DNA from: an uncultured Bacillota bacterium
Lineage (GTDB): Bacteria; Bacillota; Clostridia; Peptostreptococcales; Anaerovoracaceae
Assembly (NCBI GenBank): GCA_958448635.1
Contig: CAUDEQ010000002.1
Coordinates: 1-64,000, forward strand
DNA length: 64,000 nucleotides
Direction: 5' to 3'
Below the pieces are notes generated by a model that was not told where the DNA came from, did not search any database, and was given only the letters and a program-made list of their open reading frames with translations. The position numbers were made by a program, and so were the translations under genes. This document shows, piece after piece, positions 8,653 through 15,798 of the stretch (positions within the stretch are counted from its first letter, which is position 1; each line of letters begins with the position of its first letter).

Positions 8653-8676
8653 TGAACCGGCATTAAAGCCGGTTCA
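8653..8676. terminator. Hairpin between convergent cobT and aminotransferase genes
   Basis: Perfect 9-bp stem TGAACCGGC/GCCGGTTCA with loop ATTAAA. Neither side has a long T run, so termination may be weak; position between convergent stops supports the call. Confidence 0.5.
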
Positions 8677-8684
8677 TTCAAAGC

Positions 8685-9974
8685 TCAGTCTATGACAGGC
8701 TCGTATCCGTCATATTCTCCTGCCGCGATGGAAGCTACTGTGGCGAGAGTCCTGTCGATGTCGCCCTCTGTACAGTAAGGGGCGAGACCCAGTCTCACAA
8801 CTCCGTCAGGAAGACCAAGAGCTTTCATCGTCTCGATGGCGTAGAAATCTCCGTTCCAGCTGTTGATGGCCTTGGAGCCCAGCACCTTGGAGACGAATTC
8901 ATTGGAGTAATCATCCATTGTGAAGACAACGGTAGGCGTTCTCGGCTGACCCTCGGCAGGGCCGTATACGTTGACGCCCTTTATCCTTCTGAGCCCCATT
9001 CTCAGCTTCGTGCCAAGGGGCTCTTCATATGCATCGATGGCAAGCATGCCGGCAACGACGTATTTTCTTCTTCCCTCAAGACCCTTGACCTCTTCTTCGA
9101 AATACTCTATGTATTTTTCACCTATGGAGGCGATGAAGTTCACCGCAGCCTCACATCCTCGAAGATGCTCATATTGAGGTGTGCCCATGTGGAACTGTCT
9201 GGCGCCCTCTGCGATGTCAGGAGCGCCTGCATTGTTGATTTCCAGACTGTCTATATGCTCCTTTTTGAGATATATGAGACCCATGTGAGGTCCGAACCAT
9301 TTGTACGGCGAGCAAACGAGGCAGTCCGTATCTATTGCCTTGACGTCGATGGGAAGATGTGCCGCATAGTGAACGGCATCCACCACTGTAAAGGCGCCGA
9401 CCTTGTGAGCCTCATCTATGTATTTTTTCACATCTGTGATGGTGCCGATGCCGTTGGCAGCCCAGTTTACGGCGACAAGCTTCGTCCTGTCGGAAAGCTT
9501 GGCTTTGTAATCATCGAAATCCAGCTGCTGTGTAACGGGATCCAGCCTTACCTCCTTGATGATGCAGCCGTATCTCTCCAGTGATTTCCACGGTGCGATG
9601 TTGCACTGATGATCGATCTGAGTGACGATGATCTCATCGCCTTCCTTGAAATTCTTGGAAATATTCGCTGCCAGATTGTAGTTGTTTTGGGTAGATGAGC
9701 AGTTGTAGCCCACCTCTTCAGCGTCACAGCCCAGGAAATCGGCGGCTGCCTGTCTTGCAGCGACCTCGATATCGCCCTGCTTGAGTCCTGCCCTGAAGTT
9801 CCCGTCTTCGTTGGCATTGTCGTTGATCATATATCCGGTGATGGCATCAAGAACGCTCTGAGGGACCTGGGTTCCTCCCGGACCGTCCAGATATGCGATG
9901 GGAGTTCCGTTGATCTGAAGCCTGCATGCGGGAAATTCGCTTCGCAGAGCTTCCACGTCAAATTTAAAAGCCAT
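8685..9974 (-). CDS. Class V aminotransferase, cysteine-desulfurase-like
   Basis: 429-residue PLP-dependent enzyme of the NifS/SufS fold. The PLP lysine sits in CSPYKWFGPHMG, the cofactor aspartate/histidine region in VVDAVHYAAH, and the N-terminus has the substrate-loop YLDGPGGTQVP. The C-terminal part (WNGDFYAIE...VRLGLAPYC) looks like the VC1184-type cysteine-desulfurase-like subfamily, which lacks the usual mobile-loop catalytic cysteine, so true desulfurase activity is doubtful. GGAGG lies about 5 nt before the ATG. A promoter TTGTAA-N16-TATAAT (minus strand, -10 at 10061-10056) and a TTTGT-N7-ACAAA palindrome at 10114 are upstream, so it may belong to the PucR regulon. Confidence 0.82.
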   Translation of the reverse strand: MAFKFDVEALRSEFPACRLQINGTPIAYLDGPGGTQVPQSVLDAITGYMINDNANEDGNFRAGLKQGDIEVAARQAAADFLGCDAEEVGYNCSSTQNNYNLAANISKNFKEGDEIIVTQIDHQCNIAPWKSLERYGCIIKEVRLDPVTQQLDFDDYKAKLSDRTKLVAVNWAANGIGTITDVKKYIDEAHKVGAFTVVDAVHYAAHLPIDVKAIDTDCLVCSPYKWFGPHMGLIYLKKEHIDSLEINNAGAPDIAEGARQFHMGTPQYEHLRGCEAAVNFIASIGEKYIEYFEEEVKGLEGRRKYVVAGMLAIDAYEEPLGTKLRMGLRRIKGVNVYGPAEGQPRTPTVVFTMDDYSNEFVSKVLGSKAINSWNGDFYAIETMKALGLPDGVVRLGLAPYCTEGDIDRTLATVASIAAGEYDGYEPVID

Positions 9975-10055
9975 TTTTATCCTCCTTTTTTCATCGATAA
10001 ATGTATAAGTGTATTGTCTTTTCGCCGGTTTTGTTCAATGCATCAAATCATCTTA

Positions 10056-10083
10056 ATTATATAACTTCAATGGGATATTACAA
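10056..10083 (-). promoter_or_regulatory. Promoter of the class V aminotransferase gene
   Basis: On the minus strand TTGTAA, a 16-base spacer and TATAAT (10061-10056) lie about 80 bases before the ATG. Confidence 0.5.
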
Positions 10084-10113
10084 GTGTTTAAAATTACAAT
10101 CGATCCGTGCAAA

Positions 10114-10130
10114 TTTGTTCAAAGTACAAA
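10114..10130. promoter_or_regulatory. Candidate PucR operator TTTGT-N7-ACAAA (site 3)
   Basis: TTTGT (10114-10118) and ACAAA (10126-10130) flank TCAAAGT. It lies 61 bases upstream of the aminotransferase -10 box and about 117 bases upstream of the candidate cobU -10 box. A partial copy (TTTGT followed by TCAAA) lies near 10030. Confidence 0.45.
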
Positions 10131-10243
10131 ATCAATAGGAGGGTTTCGGAGATCAGGTTTCTGTAAGGGTTATACGTTACAATTTTATATCGCCATGTTT
10201 TTGCGGCGGTAGAATCGTATTTGCTGAAATAAAGGAGGATGTG

Positions 10244-10252
10244 TGATATAAT
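10244..10252 (+). promoter_or_regulatory. Extended -10 promoter of cobU
   Basis: TGA directly followed by TATAAT (10247-10252) forms an extended -10 element; no good -35 box is seen. The leader to the cobU ATG would be only about 15 bases. I see no cobalamin riboswitch between this site and the aminotransferase gene. Confidence 0.45.
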
Positions 10253-10273
10253 CTAAGGCGGAGGTCGCGGCAT

Positions 10274-10810
10274 ATGAACATATTCATCAGCGGAGGCTGC
10301 AAAAACGGCAAATCATATTACGCGCAGCGCAGGGCAAAGGACATGGCTTCGGAGAAGGGAGTGCCGCTTTACTATGTGGCGACGATGATACCTCGAGATG
10401 AGGAGGACAACAGAAGGATCAGAAGGCATATCTCGGAAAGGGCAGGCTGGGGCTTTGAAACCATAGAGCAGGGAAAAGCGCTGACTGAGATTTTGCATGA
10501 CGACAGCATAGATAAAAACGGAGTTTTTCTTCTGGATAGCATAACGGCGCTTCTCGACAATGAAATGTTCGGAGGAAGCGGAGAAATGGACGAAACGGCG
10601 GCGGACAGGGTAAAAAGAGATGTGCTGGAATTTGCCGAGGCTACAGGGAATACCGTGTTCGTGTCGGACTACATATATTCAGACGCAGAGCTGTACGATG
10701 AATCCGTCGAGAGCTACAGACGCGGGCTGGCAGCCGTGGACAGAGCATTGGCGGAGATATGTGATCAGGTCATGGAAATAGGATTCGGTATTGAGGAGAG
10801 ATGGAAATGA
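10274..10810 (+). CDS. cobU: Adenosylcobinamide kinase / adenosylcobinamide-phosphate guanylyltransferase
   Basis: 178 residues. It phosphorylates adenosylcobinamide and transfers GMP to give GDP-cobinamide. The P-loop GGCKNGKS is at residues 8-15 and RIRRHISERAGW near residue 48 carries the conserved histidine of the guanylylation region. The C-terminus (VFVSDYIYSDAELYDE...GFGIEERWK) departs from the usual NEVG-type ending of CobU. The gene overlaps cobS by ATGA. A second, degenerate CobU-like protein is encoded two genes downstream, so division of labour is possible. Confidence 0.85.
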   Translation: MNIFISGGCKNGKSYYAQRRAKDMASEKGVPLYYVATMIPRDEEDNRRIRRHISERAGWGFETIEQGKALTEILHDDSIDKNGVFLLDSITALLDNEMFGGSGEMDETAADRVKRDVLEFAEATGNTVFVSDYIYSDAELYDESVESYRRGLAAVDRALAEICDQVMEIGFGIEERWK

Positions 10811-11682
10811 AGTATGCAAGAGGGCTTTTAATGGCCATCGGAAATTTCAGTGCCCTGCCATGCCCTTATCATAAGTGGCATGACAACAGCAGAAAGGCCA
10901 TGCTGAGCATGCTGCCTGTGGTGGGACTGATACTGGCAGGGATAATCATCGCAGCATGGTGGCTGCTGGGCATGACGGAGCTCTCGCCTCTTTTCAGAGG
11001 GGTAATCCTCACCGTACTGTATTTCTGCTGCTGCGGATTCATACATCTTGACGGCTTCATGGACTGCTGTGATGCCATACTGTCGCGCAGGCCGGAGCTC
11101 CGGGAAAGACAGAGGATACTGAAATCGCCTGATGTGGGAGCCTTTGCAGTCATCAGCATGGTTTTGATGATGATGGTGTTTGTCGCTTCCATGGCAGAGC
11201 TGGCAGCTCGCTTCACATTCCGGGAGGCAGGCATACTGCTGATCATAATGTTCATTTCGAGAGCCATAGCCGCAGATCATGTGATGAGAAAGCCGACGAT
11301 GGCTACAAGCCAGTATGCGGATATGAATGGGGAGCCCGCCGGGGGAATGCATGACAGCATGAAAAAAGACAACCCCCGTACTGCTGAAAACCATGTGCTG
11401 GCATTCATGACATACCTGACGGTTATGGTGGTGATAAGTATATGTAGATATTGCTGCAGTGCAGATATGATGAACGGGGGAGAATCAGGAAGCCTTCTGC
11501 TCTTCTATGTGTTCTGTGCAGGGACGGTATGTGTTCAGATTGCAGTCATATATCTGATAAGCCTCCATGCCAGAAAGCAGCTGGGAGGCATGAGCGGAGA
11601 TATAGCGGGATATATGATAGTAATTTCGGAGACGGCAGCAGTTTTCACAGCGGCTGTAATATCTTCATTTACAAATCTGTAG
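10807..11682 (+). CDS. cobS: Adenosylcobinamide-GDP ribazoletransferase (cobalamin synthase)
   Basis: Integral membrane enzyme of about 291 residues joining GDP-cobinamide and alpha-ribazole (phosphate). Several hydrophobic helices are clear, and the family motif GFIHLDGFMDCCDAI (near residue 77) provides the acidic metal site. The ATG at 10807 overlaps the cobU stop in ATGA with GAGGAG 8 nt upstream; the ATG at 10801 would sit only 2 nt from that site. Co-transcribed with cobU. Confidence 0.92.
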   Translation: MKYARGLLMAIGNFSALPCPYHKWHDNSRKAMLSMLPVVGLILAGIIIAAWWLLGMTELSPLFRGVILTVLYFCCCGFIHLDGFMDCCDAILSRRPELRERQRILKSPDVGAFAVISMVLMMMVFVASMAELAARFTFREAGILLIIMFISRAIAADHVMRKPTMATSQYADMNGEPAGGMHDSMKKDNPRTAENHVLAFMTYLTVMVVISICRYCCSADMMNGGESGSLLLFYVFCAGTVCVQIAVIYLISLHARKQLGGMSGDIAGYMIVISETAAVFTAAVISSFTNL

Positions 11683-11728
11683 TGTGTAAGCAGCGCACAA
11701 AAGAGGATTGGATGACAGGGAGGATAGG

Positions 11729-12133
11729 ATGATTCTGATATTCGGAGGAGCGTTTCAGGGAAAGCTGGAATACGCCGAAAAAAACTTTGATATAGCTTCC
11801 GTATGTGACTGCGGTGCAGCATGTGATGATACGGAGGGAAAGTCCTTTGAGGAATGTCTGCCTGATTTTTCAAAGGCTGCAGTATACTCTCTGGAAAAAT
11901 TCGTACTGAGGTGCGTCGACGAAGGCGTTGAAGCCGTCGATTATTTCAGAGAGAACAGGGACAAATGGCAGGATAGCATATTGATACTCACGGACGTTTC
12001 ACAGGGGATAGTGCCGATGGAGGCCAGATTGAGAGAATTTCGGGAAATGAACGGCAGACTGATGGTGTATCTGGCAGGTGAAGCGCAGCAGGTTATAAGG
12101 GTGTTTTGCGGAATAGGAAAGAAGGTAAAGTGA
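11729..12133 (+). CDS. CobU-like protein with degenerate P-loop
   Basis: 134 residues. The N-terminus ILIFGGAFQGKLEYAE resembles the CobU P-loop, but the residue after GK is Leu instead of Ser/Thr, and the guanylylation histidine region is missing. The C-terminus (TDVSQGIVPMEARLREFREM) matches the usual CobU C-terminal block, which the upstream CobU lacks. GGGAGG lies 5 nt before the ATG; TTG 11708 is less likely. Its stop overlaps the next start (TGATG). It may be a catalytically dead partner, a kinase with another role, or a decaying paralogue. Confidence 0.65.
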   Translation: MILIFGGAFQGKLEYAEKNFDIASVCDCGAACDDTEGKSFEECLPDFSKAAVYSLEKFVLRCVDEGVEAVDYFRENRDKWQDSILILTDVSQGIVPMEARLREFREMNGRLMVYLAGEAQQVIRVFCGIGKKVK

Positions 12134-12753
12134 TGAAATCCAGAATATGCCTTATAAGGCACGGAATAACTGAAGGAAACAAGAAGAAGCTGTACTACGG
12201 ACATTCGGATATAGATCTGGCAGAGGAAGGGATAACGGAGCTTAAAGAGCTGGTATCCTCCGGGCTTTATCCTGACGGAGAGGGCGCTGACTTTTACACG
12301 ACTGATCTGAAGCGTACGCAGCAGACTCTGAAGCTGATATACGGAGAGAGGGAATTTCAGATGATACCTGATCTCAAGGAGATAAATTTCGGCGATTTTG
12401 AGATGAAAAGCTACGGAGAGCTGAAGGAAATAGAGGAGTATAGGCAGTGGCTCAAAAATCCGGGACAGGACCAGGCGCCGCCCAACGGCGAGAGCATCCG
12501 GACATTCTATGCCAGGATAAAAAAAGGCTTCGAGGAGCTGAAGAAGAAGCATGCTCTGAAGGTATTGTCCATGAGGCATTCCGGCAGGGAGGCCCTGAGC
12601 ATAGTCATATGCCATGGAGGAACAATTTCGGCAGTGATGGAGGAGGTCTTTCCGGGGAAAAAGGATAATTTCTACCAGTGGATACCTGATCCGGGACACG
12701 GCTATATGCTGACGCTGGAGGACGGTGCGGTGACTTCGGCAGATCCGTTTTAA
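12133..12753 (+). CDS. cobC: Histidine phosphatase, probable alpha-ribazole phosphatase
   Basis: 206-residue phosphoglycerate-mutase-like phosphatase. The catalytic LIRHGITEGN is near the N-terminus, INFGDFEMKSYGE in the middle and VICHGGTI near residue 158, the expected second catalytic histidine. In the cob cluster the natural role is removing phosphate from alpha-ribazole phosphate or cobalamin phosphate. The ATG overlaps the previous stop by one base, so translation is coupled. The family is broad, so specificity rests on context. Confidence 0.78.
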   Translation: MKSRICLIRHGITEGNKKKLYYGHSDIDLAEEGITELKELVSSGLYPDGEGADFYTTDLKRTQQTLKLIYGEREFQMIPDLKEINFGDFEMKSYGELKEIEEYRQWLKNPGQDQAPPNGESIRTFYARIKKGFEELKKKHALKVLSMRHSGREALSIVICHGGTISAVMEEVFPGKKDNFYQWIPDPGHGYMLTLEDGAVTSADPF

Positions 12754-12852
12754 TCGTCGTCGGTGAAGCTGTACGGAGGCGGCCATCTAAGCGGCATCAT
12801 GCCGGATAACGATAAGTGAACATCCGGATTTAAAATCGAAAGGGAGAAGAAA

Positions 12853-13770
12853 ATGAGGATAAAGAACACGGTCACAGAGCTTATAGGAGGAACACCTCTG
12901 CTTAGGCTTCAGAGTATGGAGGAAAAGCTGGGATGCGGAGCGAATCTCATCGCCAAGGTGGAATTCTTCAATCCTGCCGGCAGCATCAAGGACAGAGTCG
13001 GCTTCAACATGATAACAGAGGCGGAAAAATCCGGCAGGCTCAAGCCGGGAGGCACCATAATAGAGCCCACCAGCGGCAATACGGGAGTAGGTATCGCCAT
13101 GACTGCAGCTGCACGAGGCTATAAGGCCATAATGGTAATGCCTGAGAGCATGAGCATGGAAAGAAGGCTGCTGCTGAAGGCGCTGGGTGCAGAGCTGGTG
13201 CTTACGGATAAGGCTCTTGGTATGCAGGGCAGCGTCGACAAGGCCAATGAGCTGGCAGAGGAAATACCGGGCAGCATAATAGCGGGACAATTCGAAAATC
13301 CTGCGAACCCACAGGCTCATTACGATACGACGGGTCCTGAAATATGGGAGGATACAGACGGAAATATAGACATCCTGGTGTCGGCCTTCGGCACAGGGGG
13401 TACAATATCGGGAGTGGGAAAGTACCTGAAGGAAAAGAATCCGGAAATAAAGGTCATAGGTGTGGAGCCGGCATCGTCTCCACTGCTTTCTCAGGGAAAA
13501 GCCGGCCCTCATAAGATACAGGGAATCGGCGCCAACTTCATACCAGAGGTTCTCGACCGCACTGTTATAGATGAGATCATCACAGTGGAGGATGATGATG
13601 CCTTGAATACGATGAAGGAAATCTCACGTACGGAGGGGCTGCTGGTAGGCGTGTCCTCAGGTGCGGCAGTATATGCTGCGGCAGCTGCAGGCGCCAGGGC
13701 TGAGAACAAGGGGAAGAACATCGTGGTGATACTTCCTGACACGGGAGAAAGGTATCTCAGTATATTTTGA
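12853..13770 (+). CDS. cysK: Cysteine synthase A (O-acetylserine thiol-lyase)
   Basis: 305-residue PLP enzyme making cysteine from O-acetylserine and sulfide. The PLP lysine is in NPAGSIKDRVG near residue 45, the Asn loop TSGNTGVG near 75, and the phosphate-binding loop GTGGTISG near 180. GGGAG precedes the ATG. It follows cobC by 100 bases and is ended by its own terminator, so it may be its own unit. A second, more divergent family member is encoded at 45565-46494. Confidence 0.92.
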   Translation: MRIKNTVTELIGGTPLLRLQSMEEKLGCGANLIAKVEFFNPAGSIKDRVGFNMITEAEKSGRLKPGGTIIEPTSGNTGVGIAMTAAARGYKAIMVMPESMSMERRLLLKALGAELVLTDKALGMQGSVDKANELAEEIPGSIIAGQFENPANPQAHYDTTGPEIWEDTDGNIDILVSAFGTGGTISGVGKYLKEKNPEIKVIGVEPASSPLLSQGKAGPHKIQGIGANFIPEVLDRTVIDEIITVEDDDALNTMKEISRTEGLLVGVSSGAAVYAAAAAGARAENKGKNIVVILPDTGERYLSIF

Positions 13771-13780
13771 TGGAGGAATC

Positions 13781-13814
13781 GACCGTCGGTAGGTAAGAAG
13801 ACCGGCGGTCTTTT
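13781..13814 (+). terminator. Intrinsic terminator after cysK
   Basis: GACCGTCGGT (13781-13790) pairs with ACCGGCGGTC (13801-13810) with one G-T pair, followed by TTTTATT. Confidence 0.8.
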
Positions 13815-13875
13815 ATTAAAAAGCTGATTTGTGAAAATCTATTTGCCAAATTACCTTGGATTTTGAAGGTTTATA

Positions 13876-13904
13876 TTTACAAGCCGACAGTTATCACATA
13901 TTAT
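13876..13904 (+). promoter_or_regulatory. Promoter of the [FeFe]-hydrogenase gene
   Basis: TTTACA (13876-13881), a 17-base spacer and TATTAT (13899-13904), about 40 bases before the ATG at 13945. Confidence 0.6.
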
Positions 13905-13944
13905 ATAGGCAGATGTGAGTTAAAAAATTAACAGGAGTGATTTT

Positions 13945-15381
13945 ATGCGAATTTTTGACACTAAGGTACAGGAAATCAAGTATATGGTTCTTATGGAGCT
14001 GGCCTGGCAGACATGGAGGGAAAACGACGCCTTCATGGTATTCAACGAGATCGCCGACGAAATCGTTACGAAGGATGCGCCGCCTATGAGCTGCTGCATA
14101 TACAAGGACAGAGCCATCGTTGCCGAGAGGATAAGGATAGCTCTTGGAGGAAAGAAGGACGATCCCAACATAATACAGGTCATAGATATAGCCTGCGATG
14201 AATGTCCGGTGGCAGGCCATGTGGTAACTGACCTCTGCAGAGGCTGCGTTGCACACAGGTGCTCCGATGCCTGCAAGCTGGGAGCGATAACCTTCGATGA
14301 CGACCAGATAGCCCATATAGATAAGGAAAAATGCGTGGAATGCGGAAAATGCGCAGAGCTGTGTCCGTACAGCGCCATAACTAACTTCAAGAGACCTTGT
14401 GAAAGGGCATGCAAGGTGGATGCGATACATATGGCCAAGGACGGAGTCGCAATGATAGACAGCGAAAAGTGCATATCCTGCGGAGCGTGCGTGTACCAGT
14501 GCCCATTTGGAGCTACGCTGGATGTTTCCAGCATAACCGACGTTATAAAGACCATCATGGCCAGCGAAGACAACCGGAAGTTTAAGGTTTATGCAGTGGT
14601 GGCGCCTGCCATCGCCAGCCAGTTCACATATGCCAAGACAGGTCAGATCATAACGGCCATAAAGGAGGTGGGCTTCTACGGAGTCGAGGAAGCGGCTCTG
14701 GGAGCAGACTTCGTCGCCTACAATGAGGCAGAGGAGCTGCAGGAGAGAGAGCTGATGACATCGTCCTGCTGTCCTGCCTTCGTCGAATACATCAAGACCA
14801 AGTTCCCTGAGATGGAAAAATACATTTCGGAAAACCTGTCGCCTATGGCTGAAACAGGAAAGCTGCTGAAAAAGTACGATCCGGACTGCAAGGTGGTATT
14901 TATAGGACCTTGCACTGCCAAAAAGGCGGAGATAAGAGATCCGAAGGTGGGGCAGTACATTGACTACGTTCTGACCTTCGAGGAGCTGCAGGCCCTCATA
15001 GACAGCAAGGACATAGAGGTGGAGCAGCTGCCTGAAACAGATCTCAGCACAGCATCGCCATTTGGAAGAAACTTCGCCAGATCGGGAGGAGTAGCCGAGG
15101 CGGTAACCGAGGCTGTAAAAGAGAGACTGGGAGACGCCGTCAAGGTGGACCCTGTGGTATGCGATGGTATCGAGGAATGCAGAGTGGCGCTTTTGAAAGC
15201 GTCCAAGGGCGTGCTTAAAAACAATTTCATAGAAGGAATGGTATGCGACGGAGGCTGTATAGGCGGTGCGGCGTGTCTCACCCATGTTGACAAGGCCAAC
15301 AGGAAGAAGATAGAGGATTACGGCATCAGCGCCAAGATAAAGGAAATACAGTCGGCAGTCGAAAATGCCAATAACAGATAG
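13945..15381 (+). CDS. [FeFe]-hydrogenase catalytic subunit, group B type
   Basis: 478-residue iron-sulfur protein for reversible hydrogen production or uptake. Extra cysteines lie in residues 84-110; two classical 4Fe-4S motifs follow (C130/133/136/140 and C176/179/182/186). The H-cluster domain has L1 TSSCCPAF (272-279), L2 GPCTAKKAE (321-329) and L3 with GMVCDGGCIGGA (431-442, C434 and C438). The L1 and L2 forms are those of group B enzymes rather than the TSCCPxW and MPCxxK of group A. AGGAGTGA precedes the ATG. Maturases HydEFG are not in the window; a TM1266-type hydrogenase-system regulator is encoded at 61658. Electron donor is unknown, ferredoxin likely. Confidence 0.88.
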   Translation: MRIFDTKVQEIKYMVLMELAWQTWRENDAFMVFNEIADEIVTKDAPPMSCCIYKDRAIVAERIRIALGGKKDDPNIIQVIDIACDECPVAGHVVTDLCRGCVAHRCSDACKLGAITFDDDQIAHIDKEKCVECGKCAELCPYSAITNFKRPCERACKVDAIHMAKDGVAMIDSEKCISCGACVYQCPFGATLDVSSITDVIKTIMASEDNRKFKVYAVVAPAIASQFTYAKTGQIITAIKEVGFYGVEEAALGADFVAYNEAEELQERELMTSSCCPAFVEYIKTKFPEMEKYISENLSPMAETGKLLKKYDPDCKVVFIGPCTAKKAEIRDPKVGQYIDYVLTFEELQALIDSKDIEVEQLPETDLSTASPFGRNFARSGGVAEAVTEAVKERLGDAVKVDPVVCDGIEECRVALLKASKGVLKNNFIEGMVCDGGCIGGAACLTHVDKANRKKIEDYGISAKIKEIQSAVENANNR

Positions 15382-15509
15382 AAGTGAGCTTTGCGCAGAG
15401 GGAATGGATCGCAGCGGCAAGTGCGGCGATCCGGACATGAAACGGCTGACTGAGATAGCCGCAAACAGAATACGATCCCGGAAGACGCACATCAGTATCA
15501 TGGAAAGGA

Positions 15510-15555
15510 AAAGAGGATCGAAGAATCTTGGGAATCGGAGATCCTCTTTGATTTT
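15510..15555 (+). terminator. Probable terminator after the hydrogenase gene
   Basis: AAAGAGGATC (15510-15519) and GATCCTCTTT (15540-15549) form a perfect 10-bp stem with a 20-base loop, followed by GATTTT. It lies about 130 bases after the stop codon. Confidence 0.6.
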
Positions 15556-15630
15556 GTAAGGGCAGGATACTTTCGTGTCATATGAACATTTTCTCGGTGT
15601 CAGAGGAGGGGAAAAGATGAGCAGGGGCAA

Positions 15631-15674
15631 AATACCGAACATTATAAAAGCACCACGATTCATATGTTCGTAAA
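15631..15674. promoter_or_regulatory. PurBox pair (probable PurR operator)
   Basis: AATACCGAACATT (15631-15643) matches the Bacillota PurBox consensus AWWWCCGAACWWT at every position. A second, inverted and weaker box (CGAAC core, read on the minus strand at 15670-15666) follows. Two inverted PurBoxes in front of a purine operon is the arrangement known for PurR in Bacillus. No PurR gene is in the window and the promoter itself is unclear. Confidence 0.6.
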
Positions 15675-15798
15675 AAGTCAATTTTTAAAGGTTTAATGGC
15701 GATAATTGTTGCGAATTAACGGCAAAAGTGCTAACTTTATAAGGAGATAATAACGTATTCGCTGCCGCGTTAACGAAAATCAGAAAGGACTATGGTTT

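Larger units (their letters stand above)
15382..15798. other. Intergenic region hydrogenase/purL
   Basis: 417 bases holding the hydrogenase terminator, the PurBox pair and the purL leader. A short frame at 15365-15559 overlaps the hydrogenase end and runs through the terminator, so I do not call it. No purine riboswitch core is recognisable. Confidence 0.5.

Noticed and set aside
10131..10273. Cobalamin riboswitch before cobU
   Set aside because: I looked for a B12-box-like core and a long structured leader; the predicted leader is only about 15 bases and no such core is visible.
8650..10273. Aminotransferase as a horizontally inserted gene splitting the cob operon
   Set aside because: Its codon use looks like its neighbours, and no repeats or mobile genes flank it.
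15365..15559. 64-codon frame after the hydrogenase gene
   Set aside because: It overlaps the hydrogenase end, runs through the terminator stem and has no ribosome-binding site.
13894..15681. Very long minus-strand reading frame (595 codons) opposite the hydrogenase gene
   Set aside because: It is the shadow of a well-supported coding gene, has no ribosome-binding site and no recognisable domain.
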